Translations under genes and position numbers: made by a program
In this document: positions 7,197 through 16,308 of the stretch, piece after piece
Layout: the number at the start of each line of letters is the position of its first letter
Numbering within the stretch: position 1 is the stretch's first letter
Source of the DNA: Lacihabitans sp. CCS-44
GTDB taxonomy: Bacteria; Bacteroidota; Bacteroidia; Cytophagales; Spirosomataceae
Length of the DNA stretch: 64,000 nucleotides
Direction: 5' to 3'
Assembly (NCBI RefSeq): GCF_024343735.1
Contig: NZ_RJUE01000063.1
Location: forward strand, 62,001 to 126,000
Notes under the pieces: generated by a model
Seen by the model: the letters and a program-made list of their open reading frames with translations, nothing else
Told to the model about the DNA's origin: nothing
Databases searched by the model: none

Positions 7197-9257
7197 ATGA
7201 CTAAATTAAAAGAAACCCTGCTCGACCTCCTCAGAAAAGATGAAAGACTGTTTGACGAAGAGGGAGAACTCAAAGAAAATCTGCTCAGGGAACTCATTGA
7301 CCAACATGACCCTCAACTCATTGAGCTACTGTTAAACGACGAAACCGCCCAACAAAAATTCTTCGTACCTGTCGGTAAGGCTATGATTTTCAAAGGCAAC
7401 GACCTTAAGTTTTTTGTAGACGAAAACAAACTGGACAATAGCTACACCCAATTTGAAAACAAAATCGGACTTAAAGTTGGAAGTAGACTACTGAGAGAAT
7501 ATAGGGATGTGGTATTGAATTTTCCATACAAAGACTGCGTGTTGGAAGGCGGACAAAGCACCGAGGAGGGTACAGATTCCTATTTTGAATACAACAAAGA
7601 AGCAGGCGACTATGATGAAAAGAAGGCTAGGCGAAAAGAAGTATTTTTTAACCAAATATTGGCTAAAGACGAAATAGACCAGCTTTTTGAGCCCAAGGCA
7701 TTTGCTAAAGTACGGAAGTATCAAAAAGATGAGAATGACAGCATACTCGAAAGCGAAGCTAAAGAATTTTCCAGAAACGAAAATGGTGATATAAAAGATA
7801 ACCTCATCATCAAAGGCAATAATTTACTGGCCTTGCATAGCCTGAAAGAGCAATTTAGAGGAAAAGTGAAACTGATTTATATTGACCCACCATATAATAC
7901 GGGCAATGATAGCTTTGCTTATAATGATAATTTTAACCATTCTTCCTGGTTGGTTTTTATGAAAAATAGGTTTGAGGTTGCGAAAGAGTTATTAAAAAAT
8001 GAAGGTACAATTGCCATCAGTATTGATCACAATGAACTTGGATATATGATTGGCTTACTCGATGAAATTTTTGGTAAAGAAAATAAAAAAAATATCATAA
8101 CGATAAAACGTAGTTCAGTATCTGGAGCTAAAGTTATAAATCCTGGTGTTGTAAACGTTAGTGAATTTCTAGTATTCTATTCAAAAACTCCAAATGTTTG
8201 GACGCCCAATAAAGTTTTTCGGTCAAAGGATAGGGACGATCGATATAATAATTTTATCATAAATATAGAAAGCAATCCTGAAGACTGGAAATATCAAAGT
8301 GTTTTGGATGCTTTTTCGATATTCAAGGGAGTTCAGAAGAGTAAATTAAAAAATCAACTTGGATCTGAGTATGAAGTCGAATTAGAGAATTTTTTTATCG
8401 ATAATAAAAATCGAATTATTCGATTTGCAGGGTTGGACGATAAAAGTATATCTGAAGGAGTTAAAAAGACCAAGTATTTATCAAAAATTGATACCTCAAA
8501 AACGTTTGTATTTGAGAGAGAAAATCATAATAATTACTATTTATTCAATGGCAATGCAATTTTATTTTTTAAGGATAGATTAATTAATGTTGAAGGTCAA
8601 TGGAAATTTGGCGAAATGATTTCAGACATTTGGGATGATGTTTTACCAAATGATATACACAACGAAGGAAACGTTACACTAAGGAAAGGAAAAAAACCTG
8701 AAAGGCTTCTAAATAGAATATTGGATTTGTGTTCGAATGAAGGAGATCTTATTTTAGATTTCCATCTAGGAAGTGGTACAACAGCTTCGGTAGCACATAA
8801 AATGAATAGGCAATACATTGGTATTGAGCAATTAGATTACGGTGATAATGATTCCACAATAAGGCTTAAAAACGTAATAAATGGAGAGCAATCAGGCATT
8901 TCAAAGACTGTAAATTGGCAAGGTGGTGGTTCGTTCATCTACTTCGAACTTGCCAAAAACAACCAAAATGCTTTTGAAAAGATAGAGGCCGCAAGTTCTT
9001 ACAAAGAATTGGCGACGTTTTTTGATGAAATGTATGAGAAGTATTTTCTGAATTATAATGTCAAAATCAAGGATTTTAAAGAAAAAGTATCACAGGAGGC
9101 CGCATTTAAAAGTCTTTCATTGGTAAGGCAAAAGCAGATATTTGGCAAAATGCTAGATCTCAATCAGCTCTATGTCAATCGTTCTGATATGGAAGACGGC
9201 CGCTTTCAACTCAGCGAAAATGATATTGTTGCCACCAATAATTTTTACGGTATCTAA
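7197..9257 (+). CDS. mod: Type III restriction-modification methyltransferase subunit Mod
   Basis: Adenine-N6 DNA methyltransferase that gives a type III system its sequence specificity and pairs with Res. The catalytic motif IV is DPPYNTGND at residues 230-238 and the SAM-binding motif I follows much later as DFHLGSGTT near 521-529. That order (IV before I) defines the beta class, and the wording is typical of type III Mod. The target recognition region lies between, about residues 300-480, and is more AT-rich than the flanks. I start at the ATG at 7197 (MTKLKETLLDLLRKDE). A longer in-frame start at 7104 would translate the palindrome as a Cys-rich peptide and is unlikely. Product 686 residues. 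res follows 12 bases later. Confidence 0.92.
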   Translation: MTKLKETLLDLLRKDERLFDEEGELKENLLRELIDQHDPQLIELLLNDETAQQKFFVPVGKAMIFKGNDLKFFVDENKLDNSYTQFENKIGLKVGSRLLREYRDVVLNFPYKDCVLEGGQSTEEGTDSYFEYNKEAGDYDEKKARRKEVFFNQILAKDEIDQLFEPKAFAKVRKYQKDENDSILESEAKEFSRNENGDIKDNLIIKGNNLLALHSLKEQFRGKVKLIYIDPPYNTGNDSFAYNDNFNHSSWLVFMKNRFEVAKELLKNEGTIAISIDHNELGYMIGLLDEIFGKENKKNIITIKRSSVSGAKVINPGVVNVSEFLVFYSKTPNVWTPNKVFRSKDRDDRYNNFIINIESNPEDWKYQSVLDAFSIFKGVQKSKLKNQLGSEYEVELENFFIDNKNRIIRFAGLDDKSISEGVKKTKYLSKIDTSKTFVFERENHNNYYLFNGNAILFFKDRLINVEGQWKFGEMISDIWDDVLPNDIHNEGNVTLRKGKKPERLLNRILDLCSNEGDLILDFHLGSGTTASVAHKMNRQYIGIEQLDYGDNDSTIRLKNVINGEQSGISKTVNWQGGGSFIYFELAKNNQNAFEKIEAASSYKELATFFDEMYEKYFLNYNVKIKDFKEKVSQEAAFKSLSLVRQKQIFGKMLDLNQLYVNRSDMEDGRFQLSENDIVATNNFYGI

Positions 9258-9269
9258 TCCCACATTACA

Positions 9270-12071
9270 ATGAATCTTTTTCCTGAAAAATATCTGTTTG
9301 AAGAAATTAAATTAAAGGCCTATGAATTAGGCATAACCAAACTCAAACTTTCTGACTATGGCTATATTACAGACAATCTGAGATTTCCGCTTTTCAAATG
9401 GCAGGAAGATGCCTTGCTTAATTTTTTAACTTACGAGGCTATCAAAGAAGCTGAAGAGGATAGTGGTGCGACACACTTGTTGTTTAATATGGCGACGGGA
9501 GCAGGTAAAACGCTCGTAATGGCGGCTACAATTTTATATTATTATAAGAAGGATTACAGGCATTTCATATTTTTTGTGAACCAAAACAACATAGTGGGCA
9601 AAACTGAAGAAAATCTTTGTAACACAGCCCATAGCAAATATCTATTCCAGAAAAACATTGTCATAGATGACCGCCTAGTTAATATAAGACAAGTCAATAC
9701 TTTCGATGACTTCAGCGACGATATTCAGATAAAATTCACCTCCATTCACACCCTCCATAATGATGTGTACAAAGTCAAGGAGGATAGTGTATTTTTAGAA
9801 GACTTGCAAAAACGCAAAATTGTAATGCTGGCTGACGAGGCCCATCACCTCAATGCAGACACCAAAAAGGCCAAGATTAACCAGCTTGATTTTTTCGGGG
9901 CTAATGAACTTAAACAAAATGCAGGTCAAGATGAAATTGAAAAAAGTTGGGAAAATACGGTAATACATTTACTTCTGCATAGAGGTAAGCCCAATCAACA
10001 ACACAATGAAAACGTTTTGCTTGAATTTACAGCTACTATACCTGAGCATAAAGAGATATTAGCTAAGTATTTCAGAAAAACCATTATCAAGTTTGATTTA
10101 AAAGATTTTCTGAAAGCTGGTTACACAAAGGAAATCAATCTGGTGTCATCAAGTTTTGACAAAACCAAAAGAATTTTACAAGCTCTACTATTTAATTGGT
10201 ATCGTCACAAAATAGCTTTGAAATACAATATTCCTCATTTTAAGCCAGTCATATTGTTTCGTAGCAAAACCATAGATGTGGCCGATAGCAACAATTCTAA
10301 GGAAGATTATATTTTCTTCAGGAATCTAGTGGAAAATTTGAGTGTTGTTGATTTTGACTTTCTGAAAGAAATAGATGAACATAAGTTTATGGACATCACA
10401 GAAACCTATCAAAAGGGACAAAGTCGTATTATAGATGTAAAGAGGTATTTGGCAGAAAATAGCTTGCAAATCAGGGAGATAATTGATTACATTCAGTATC
10501 ATTTTGCTGAACACAATTGCATTATTACCAATTCGAAAACTAACAAGTCTAAAAAAGAACAAACAGATGCCGAAACAGAGCGGCTTCTCAATAGTTTGGA
10601 AGACAAAGAAAATCATGTAAGAGCCATTTTTACGGTGCAACGACTTACGGAGGGTTGGGATGTACAGAATCTTTACGACATTGTAAGGCTTTATGAGGGT
10701 CAAAATACAGGTGGGTCAAACAAGGGAAAAACCGGAGGAGCCACCACTTCCGAAGTTCAGTTGATAGGTCGAGGAGTGAGATATTATCCATTTGAATATG
10801 AAAATAAAGAAAGAAACTGCAGGAAATTTGACAATGACCTAAACCATGAACTGAGAGTATTGGAGGAGTTTTATTTTCATAGCGATAACGACGAAAGGTA
10901 TCTCAGCGAACTCAAAAAAGAACTCAAAGACAAAGAGTGGCTCAGCGACAATAAGAAATTGAAGACATTTAAGGTTAAGCAGCCTTTTTTAAAAGAGCCA
11001 GCCTATCAAAATATTTTTGTTAACACCCGTCTTGATAACCCTAAAAGAAAGAAAAGTACTTTAGAAGAAATACGGAAAGATTTTAATTTTGAGTATAGAG
11101 TAGGTGCATTTAATCTCAATGAAACCGCACTAAATCTGGAACTAGGAGAGACTGACAAGACCAAATATGCTACTGTGGCTAGCGAATTAGGTACTTTGAA
11201 GATGAAATTGAAAGAATTTGATTTGCATCTAATCCGAAAAGCCATCAATAAAGTTTCGGTCAAAGAAAATGCTGTTTTTAGATTTCAGAATCTCAAAAAT
11301 GAACTTAATATCAATTCCTTGGATGATATATTAAAGGAAGAGTTTTTGGGTGCATTTCCATTAAATCTTAAACTTCCTGTAGAATTGTATTCCCAAATAT
11401 TGGAAGCAAAGAAAGACCTTTCCATAATCGAAGCTGATGAATTATTAAGAATCCTCATGAGGTTTTTTGAGAAAATTGCCTCAGAGCTGAAGCTAATTTC
11501 CAATCCTTATATTGGTTCTGAGTTCGGGCAAATTTCACTCGAAAAAGTTTTTGGTACTCCCAAAACCAAATCAATTATTGAGGATGAAAGAAACAAAGCG
11601 TTGGAATCATTAATTAAAGAAAAACATTGGTATGTTTTGGATGGATTTCATGGCACTACTGAGGAGCAGTCACTCATAGAATTTTTAAGTGGTATAATAG
11701 GCAACTTTGAAAGTCAATATGAAAAAGTATCGCTGCTAAGGAATGAAGAGGTTTATAAAATCTACGATTTTGAGCAAGGCCGTGGCTTTATGCCAGACTT
11801 TCTTTTGTTTTTGAAAGAGAAAGAAAAGAATCTACATTACCAAATTTTTATAGAACCCAAAGGCGACCAATTTAAGGATGCCCAAGGTGATTTTTTTGGC
11901 TCTAAAGAAGGCTGGAAAGAAGTGTTTTTGAGACAGATAAGTGAAAAATATGGAAATGAAGAAATAATTAAAGCTGAAAATAAAGATTTTAAATTATTTG
12001 GCTTGCCTTTGTACAATAAGAAAAATGAGACTTCTTTTTATTCTGAATTGGAAGTGACTTTGGAGTTGTGA
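9270..12071 (+). CDS. res: Type III restriction enzyme subunit Res (helicase-nuclease)
   Basis: ATP-dependent restriction subunit that acts with Mod on unmodified DNA. Superfamily 2 helicase motifs are intact: Walker A ATGAGKT at residues 75-81, DEAH at 189-192, a motif-III-like EFTATIPEHK, and the late helicase segment RLTEGWDVQNLYDIVRL near 458-475. The C-terminus carries the PD-(D/E)xK nuclease: PDFLLFL near 842-848 and IEPKGDQ near 863-869. The length of 933 residues is normal for Res. It starts 12 bases after mod and is surely co-transcribed. No frameshift or missing motif was seen, so the system looks active. Confidence 0.93.
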   Translation: MNLFPEKYLFEEIKLKAYELGITKLKLSDYGYITDNLRFPLFKWQEDALLNFLTYEAIKEAEEDSGATHLLFNMATGAGKTLVMAATILYYYKKDYRHFIFFVNQNNIVGKTEENLCNTAHSKYLFQKNIVIDDRLVNIRQVNTFDDFSDDIQIKFTSIHTLHNDVYKVKEDSVFLEDLQKRKIVMLADEAHHLNADTKKAKINQLDFFGANELKQNAGQDEIEKSWENTVIHLLLHRGKPNQQHNENVLLEFTATIPEHKEILAKYFRKTIIKFDLKDFLKAGYTKEINLVSSSFDKTKRILQALLFNWYRHKIALKYNIPHFKPVILFRSKTIDVADSNNSKEDYIFFRNLVENLSVVDFDFLKEIDEHKFMDITETYQKGQSRIIDVKRYLAENSLQIREIIDYIQYHFAEHNCIITNSKTNKSKKEQTDAETERLLNSLEDKENHVRAIFTVQRLTEGWDVQNLYDIVRLYEGQNTGGSNKGKTGGATTSEVQLIGRGVRYYPFEYENKERNCRKFDNDLNHELRVLEEFYFHSDNDERYLSELKKELKDKEWLSDNKKLKTFKVKQPFLKEPAYQNIFVNTRLDNPKRKKSTLEEIRKDFNFEYRVGAFNLNETALNLELGETDKTKYATVASELGTLKMKLKEFDLHLIRKAINKVSVKENAVFRFQNLKNELNINSLDDILKEEFLGAFPLNLKLPVELYSQILEAKKDLSIIEADELLRILMRFFEKIASELKLISNPYIGSEFGQISLEKVFGTPKTKSIIEDERNKALESLIKEKHWYVLDGFHGTTEEQSLIEFLSGIIGNFESQYEKVSLLRNEEVYKIYDFEQGRGFMPDFLLFLKEKEKNLHYQIFIEPKGDQFKDAQGDFFGSKEGWKEVFLRQISEKYGNEEIIKAENKDFKLFGLPLYNKKNETSFYSELEVTLEL

Positions 12072-12129
12072 TTTTCTTCAGCTACCCTGTTGTATATTAA
12101 GCCTACTTAAGCCATCCGCATTTGTTCGA

Positions 12130-12161
12130 TTGGTGATTTTACTCATTTAGATTTACCTTTG
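12130..12161 (+). promoter_or_regulatory. Promoter-like site far upstream of the CorA-like gene
   Basis: TACCTTTG at 12154-12161 matches the -7 consensus and a TTG at 12130-12132 stands 21 bases before it. If used, the transcript would carry a leader of roughly 140 bases before the ATG at 12310. Nothing else was recognised in the 238-base gap. Confidence 0.4.
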
Positions 12162-12309
12162 TTTGAAATTGTAAATTCATAAATAAAAATTACAAGGGCT
12201 GGTCAGACTCCTAGATAGAAACTCTACAGTTTTACAATGTAGGAACTTATGCTGTTTTAGGAAAAATGAGGCCACGAAGATTTTAGAACCGCATTATTAT
12301 TTTCAGAAA

Positions 12310-13203
12310 ATGAAACCAAAAGAAACCATTATAAAAAGAAAACAGTTTGAGTCGTTCATCTGGATTGACATCAGCCATCCAGATCTCAACAACCTCAACA
12401 AGTTGGCGGAGGAATATCAACTGGATTATTTTCAGATAAGGGATAGCCTAGAGCAAGGCCATTTGCCGAAGTTTGAAACCCACGGCGACTATAACTTTAT
12501 GATATTGAGGGCTTTTACGGCAAATGTGAATGATAGAATTACCAATGTCAGCGAGCTTTCGAACAAAGTGGCGTTCTTTTTTAATGAAACCAAGCTCATA
12601 ACGGTACATAGAAACGAGTTTGATTTTCTTAACAAACTTGAAGTAAACTGTAAAACCTCTGAGGAACTTTTGATAGCTATCATGCACAAGATGATAGATA
12701 CCTTTGAGGAGCCATCTAGTTATTTGAGCTCACAAGTGGATAATTTTGAGAAGAACATTTTCCTAAAAAATGATGCTAAAATCTCGTTAGAAGATTTGTA
12801 TTATCAGAAATCCCAAACTCGGATTTCGAAGAAACTTTTGCAGATAACTCAAGGTGTAATCAACGAAATGGTGGTAAGTCCAGCATCGAAGTCGGCTTTG
12901 CAAGACATAAAGGATAGACTGTTGAGCCTGATACTTACTTATGATGAGGTAGCAGACGACTCCGTGAACCTCATGAACACGTATTTGTCAGTCAGTGCCC
13001 AAAAAAGCAACGACGTTATGAAACTACTGACTATTTTCTCTGCTTTCTTTTTGCCATTGACATTCATAGCGGGTATATACGGCATGAACTTCGAAAACAT
13101 GCCAGAGCTAACTTGGCAGTCTGGATATTTTCTTACTTTGGGTGTAATGGCTGCTGTGGCCGTGGTTATATTTGTGTGGTTTAAGCGTAAACGAATCATC
13201 TAA
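12310..13203 (+). CDS. CorA-family divalent cation transporter
   Basis: Inner-membrane channel of the CorA family for Mg2+ or related ions. The N-terminal two thirds is a soluble mixed and helical domain. The C-terminus has the two expected membrane helices (about 236-256 and 271-291) separated by the family signature YGMNFENMPE, with GMN at 258-260. The basic tail (FKRKRII) is typical. At 297 residues it is a little shorter than E. coli CorA, as in many Bacteroidota. The next gene starts three bases after the stop, so the two are an operon. Some CorA relatives transport Zn2+ or Co2+, so the ion is open. Confidence 0.88.
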   Translation: MKPKETIIKRKQFESFIWIDISHPDLNNLNKLAEEYQLDYFQIRDSLEQGHLPKFETHGDYNFMILRAFTANVNDRITNVSELSNKVAFFFNETKLITVHRNEFDFLNKLEVNCKTSEELLIAIMHKMIDTFEEPSSYLSSQVDNFEKNIFLKNDAKISLEDLYYQKSQTRISKKLLQITQGVINEMVVSPASKSALQDIKDRLLSLILTYDEVADDSVNLMNTYLSVSAQKSNDVMKLLTIFSAFFLPLTFIAGIYGMNFENMPELTWQSGYFLTLGVMAAVAVVIFVWFKRKRII

Positions 13204-13206
13204 AGG

Positions 13207-13878
13207 ATGTTTAGAATCATTTATTGGCTGTTTCTACTAGCATTGGGTGGATGTGCCACTTTGCAAAATCACTCAAAATATCAGCTTTCAAGCGGTGCGT
13301 ACAAACTTAAAGTTGAAGGTAACAAGGGAAATTCTTATATTTATACTGAAAACGACACCATAAAAATATTTGATTTAAATAGTAAAACTACTAAACCAAT
13401 ACCGCCGTATTCGCCCACCAAACCTGTTTCTAATCTAAAAATAATAAAACCTTCGCTTGATATAGATGTATTGACAGCCCTGGTAAAACTCAGGCCAGCC
13501 GCTAAAGATATTGGCGTTCAGATGAACGGTAATATCAATGGCAACCTTTATTTGGGCTATAGAACAGACATTTATAATATTAGCTTCAAAGAAAACCCCG
13601 TCTACAAATATCAAAGACAAGTCAATCATTTTGGATTGAGCGGTGGTGTCTTTATGGGTTTTGGCAACTCCAGCATCAATGCTTCCACAGCTCCCGCCCA
13701 GGTTTTAGAGTACGACGGGATAGTTTTTCAAAAAGGTATAGCGGGCATAATTGCCATCAACAAGTTAACGGTAGGCTTGAGTATTGGATCGGATATACTC
13801 CTAGACAAAAACAAAATCTCATGGGAATATCAAAATAAACCTTGGTATGGCCTGATGTTGGGACTGAATTTGAATTGA
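13207..13878 (+). CDS. Putative lipoprotein of unknown function, co-transcribed with CorA-like gene
   Basis: A 223-residue protein with a lipoprotein signal peptide: hydrophobic residues 4-13 and lipobox LGGC, lipidated Cys near 15. The rest is strand-rich with Gly/aromatic alternation (GLSGGVFMGFGNSSINAST, LGYRTDIYNI, GLMLGLNLN), suggesting a beta-sandwich or small barrel at the outer membrane. No family recognised. AAAGG just before the ATG serves as ribosome binding site and the gene begins three bases after the CorA-like stop. Confidence 0.7.
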   Translation: MFRIIYWLFLLALGGCATLQNHSKYQLSSGAYKLKVEGNKGNSYIYTENDTIKIFDLNSKTTKPIPPYSPTKPVSNLKIIKPSLDIDVLTALVKLRPAAKDIGVQMNGNINGNLYLGYRTDIYNISFKENPVYKYQRQVNHFGLSGGVFMGFGNSSINASTAPAQVLEYDGIVFQKGIAGIIAINKLTVGLSIGSDILLDKNKISWEYQNKPWYGLMLGLNLN

Positions 13879-14011
13879 TTTTTTTGAATACATTGCACTA
13901 GAATTGAGTTTTTGTTTTTTAAATAAATAGAATTTATTATTAGTAGATATTACTAAAAATAGATTAGCAAAATAAGTTTTAGCCCTATAAATAGATAGAT
14001 TACTTCACATT

Positions 14012-14182
14012 CTATTGAGCCCTCTTCTTCTCAGATTTTACCATAAATTCAGCTATCAAGTCGCCCAATTTTTTGGTTGATTTTAGGAGCATTTTGTCGA
14101 GTTCTTTGCTACTGTTATCGCCAATGATGGGCTCAATGGCTTCTTTGAGTTTGGCTTTAATGTCTTTTTTATTTGCTTTCAT
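14012..14182 (-). CDS. Small Lys-rich helical protein, 56 residues
   Basis: A short complete frame from ATG 14182 to TAG 14014-14012. The product begins MKANKKDIKAKLKEAIEPI and ends VKSEKKRAQ. It is very rich in Lys and predicted to form two or three amphipathic helices, with no membrane segment. A full -7 box lies at 14206-14213, placing the start codon about 18 bases into the transcript, which supports a real gene. I do not know the family; small basic helical proteins in Bacteroidota can be nucleoid- or ribosome-associated, but that is a guess. Confidence 0.6.
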   Translation of the reverse strand: MKANKKDIKAKLKEAIEPIIGDNSSKELDKMLLKSTKKLGDLIAEFMVKSEKKRAQ

Positions 14183-14205
14183 TGGCAAATAGGATGTTTC
14201 AATCT

Positions 14206-14213
14206 CAAAACTA
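14206..14213 (-). promoter_or_regulatory. -7 box (TAGTTTTG) of the 56-residue protein gene
   Basis: The minus strand reads TAGTTTTG at 14213-14206, a full consensus match about 24 bases before the ATG at 14182. No TTG at the usual -33 distance. Confidence 0.5.
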
Positions 14214-14319
14214 GAACATTTTCGTTTAAAGTATGTTAAGTTATTGTAAATAAGTATCTTGATAGGTTAGTGCTTTGGATAGACCTCATGGTTTTGATAG
14301 TTCAGGCTCTTCACAATAA

Positions 14320-15660
14320 TCATTTCTTCAAAAACTCCTTTATCCAATATCCCGATTTTTTAATGGTGCGTTTTTGAGTGGTAAAATTGTTGTAAACGAT
14401 TCCAAAACGTGGTTTGAAACCATCTGCCCATTCAAAATTGTCTACCAAGGTCCATATAAAATACCCTTTGAGGTTTATGCCTCTTTTTATGGCTTTTCTG
14501 CAAATTTTGAAAGTTTTCTTGAAATACTGAATCCTGTTTTTGTCGTTTACTTTTCCGTCTATCAGTTCCTCGTCAAAACATACCCCTGATTCTGAAATGT
14601 AGATTTCTTTGACACCTTCGTATTGGCTAAATTTATCCAACATTTTCATCAGACCTTTGGGGTATATTTCCATGCCCATGTTGTTGGTTTTTACACTCCG
14701 ATTTTTGGCAGGTATTTCATTTGCAAACAATACGGGTGGCCACAGGCTGTGCTGGGCTACAATTCGGAAGTAGTACTGAATGCCTATAAAGTCGAAATCA
14801 AACTTCATCCTTTCTTCATCACCGGGTTCGAAATACTTTTCGATCCGTTTCAAGCCAGGAATTATGTCTGTTGGATAACCCAAACCCAATGCAGGTTCTA
14901 TGAAAAAACGATTCAAAAGTGCATCGAGGCGTTTTGCGGCATTTACATGTCTTCTCCAGATATTCTTTGGACGTACTACAGAACATGAGAAAGTTGTGCC
15001 TACTTGGGCATCTGCAATATTTTTTCGGAGAATTCGCCCTCCTTCTGCCTGACACAATGTGGCATGATGGGCAGCAGATAGGAAGTTCTTGAACCCTTTT
15101 TTGCTTGGTGCATGCATGCCCATAAAATAGCCGAGCCCCACAAAACTCATGGGTTCGTTGAGTACAAACCATTTTTTGACTTTTGGGCCATATTCTTTCG
15201 AACAAAACTCTGCATATTGGCTAAACCAATTCAGTATTTCTCTATTGGTCCAACCTCCAAGGTCTTGCAAAGCCTGGGGCAAATCCCAGTGATAGAGCGT
15301 TACCCAGGGTTCTATATCATTTGCTAAGCAACAGCCTATTACTTTGTGGTAGTATTCCACACCTTTTGGGTTGGGTTCGCCTATCCCCGTTGGAAAAATC
15401 CTCGACCAAGAAATGGAAAACCGAAAAGAATCGAGATTAAGTTCTTTTATGAGTTTTATATCCTTTTCGTATTTGTGATAAAAATCGGTGGCTTTGTTGC
15501 CATTGCCTTTTTTGAATTTCCTCGAATTGGTAAAAGTATCCCAAATAGAATCTTGTTTACCACCAAGATTTCTTGCACCTTCGGTTTGGTAAGCAGAGGT
15601 GGCAACGCCCCAAATGAATTTTTTCGGAAAATGTTTAGCTTTTACTTTGCCAAAATCCAT
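14320..15660 (-). CDS. Family GH1 beta-glucosidase/beta-glycosidase
   Basis: Retaining glycoside hydrolase of family 1, cleaving terminal beta-glucosyl or related residues from short sugars or aglycones. The N-terminal GH1 signature is at about 12-28 (FPKKFIWGVATSAYQTEG). The acid/base Glu is E169 in the LNEP motif, and the nucleophile is E357 in ISESG, where most relatives have TENG. The aglycone-site motif DNFEWADGF is near the C-terminus. No signal peptide, so it is cytoplasmic and probably acts on imported sugars. The length of 446 residues is normal. It is monocistronic with its own promoter. Phospho-beta-glucosidase activity is less likely because no phosphate-binding Ser-Lys-Tyr triad is obvious. 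Confidence 0.93.
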   Translation of the reverse strand: MDFGKVKAKHFPKKFIWGVATSAYQTEGARNLGGKQDSIWDTFTNSRKFKKGNGNKATDFYHKYEKDIKLIKELNLDSFRFSISWSRIFPTGIGEPNPKGVEYYHKVIGCCLANDIEPWVTLYHWDLPQALQDLGGWTNREILNWFSQYAEFCSKEYGPKVKKWFVLNEPMSFVGLGYFMGMHAPSKKGFKNFLSAAHHATLCQAEGGRILRKNIADAQVGTTFSCSVVRPKNIWRRHVNAAKRLDALLNRFFIEPALGLGYPTDIIPGLKRIEKYFEPGDEERMKFDFDFIGIQYYFRIVAQHSLWPPVLFANEIPAKNRSVKTNNMGMEIYPKGLMKMLDKFSQYEGVKEIYISESGVCFDEELIDGKVNDKNRIQYFKKTFKICRKAIKRGINLKGYFIWTLVDNFEWADGFKPRFGIVYNNFTTQKRTIKKSGYWIKEFLKK

Positions 15661-15691
15661 TTCGTGAGATTGAGGTGTATTTTTGAATTTG

Positions 15692-15718
15692 CAAATTTAC
15701 ATCCATAATCTTCCTCAA
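15692..15718 (-). promoter_or_regulatory. Promoter of the GH1 gene (TTG-N16-TAAATTTG)
   Basis: On the minus strand TTG at 15718-15716 and TAAATTTG at 15699-15692 are 16 bases apart. Predicted start near 15686, leader about 26 bases to the ATG at 15660. Confidence 0.6.
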
Positions 15719-15868
15719 GAAACCATGTTTTGTTTCCTGAATGTTAAGTTTTTGTGAAGAAACTGTTTTTTTCTGTATCAGAAAGGAATCCTTGAGCTAT
15801 TTCGGTTTGCTTTTCTAAATTGAATACAGGGTAGGTGTTTACAAAATTGCTTTTCAGCAAAATAGAAA

Positions 15869-16042
15869 TCAAGCTTTGTTTTTTACAAAGTCAAAAATTG
15901 CCCCTAAAGCCACACCAACAGCCAATCCTAAGGCTATACTTGAAGATATATTTCCAGAAGAAGTGCCATAAGCCGCACCGAATGCTACTCCCAGTGCTGC
16001 TCCTACACCGATGCCATTTCCTGATTTTTGGTTTTCTGCCAT
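15869..16042 (-). CDS. Small glycine-zipper membrane protein
   Basis: 57 residues from the first ATG (MAENQKSGNGIGVGA). Two Gly/Ala-rich segments with GxxxG-type spacing (GIGVGAALGVAFGAAYG, IALGLAVGVALGAIF) form a glycine-zipper hairpin, followed by a short basic tail. Such proteins insert into membranes and oligomerise; many have unknown roles. A frame extension upstream would need a TTG start, so I prefer 16042. A perfect -7 box at 16095-16102 (TATATTTG on the minus strand) fits either start. Confidence 0.6.
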   Translation of the reverse strand: MAENQKSGNGIGVGAALGVAFGAAYGTSSGNISSSIALGLAVGVALGAIFDFVKNKA

Positions 16043-16094
16043 GACTAAGGTTGAGGTTATCAAAGGTTTCTTTTTTAAAGACGCATTGTCTCTA

Positions 16095-16102
16095 CAAATA
16101 TA
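16095..16102 (-). promoter_or_regulatory. -7 box (TATATTTG) of the glycine-zipper gene
   Basis: Full TAnnTTTG match on the minus strand, about 53 bases before the ATG at 16042. Confidence 0.5.
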
Positions 16103-16278
16103 CCAGAATTAAATGCATAGCCTCCATGTTTTAAGATTAGTTTACCTAGTTATTTATCATTTTTTTTTTGGCCCAATCCCCTCAATAGGCTATCAACAAT
16201 AGAAAAAAAGTACTTAGGATTCTTCCAAAAATAACCAAGTATTAACGCCTCCTTAACGCTATGATAACTTTCAACTCG

Positions 16279-16286
16279 GACTTTTG
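16279..16286 (+). promoter_or_regulatory. Promoter -7 element of the receptor gene, within GACTTTTGCGGC
   Basis: GACTTTTG differs from TAnnTTTG only in the first base. The 12-base string GACTTTTGCGGC recurs exactly before the SusC gene at 23228-23239, also 20-40 bases before the start codon. A start near 16292 falls after the ATG at 16261, which rules that codon out and supports ATG 16309. Confidence 0.6.
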
Positions 16287-16308
16287 CGGCTCAATAAAAC
16301 GCTTTATT

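Noticed and set aside
7058-7297. Minus-strand protein rich in Ser and Arg
   Set aside because: It is antisense to the start of mod and to the palindrome; mod has clear catalytic motifs.
14819-15205. 128-residue antisense frame in the GH1 gene
   Set aside because: Fully inside a gene with intact catalytic motifs; shadow frame.
16261-16308. Earlier start for the receptor gene
   Set aside because: It precedes the predicted transcription start and would put 16 residues before a normal signal peptide.
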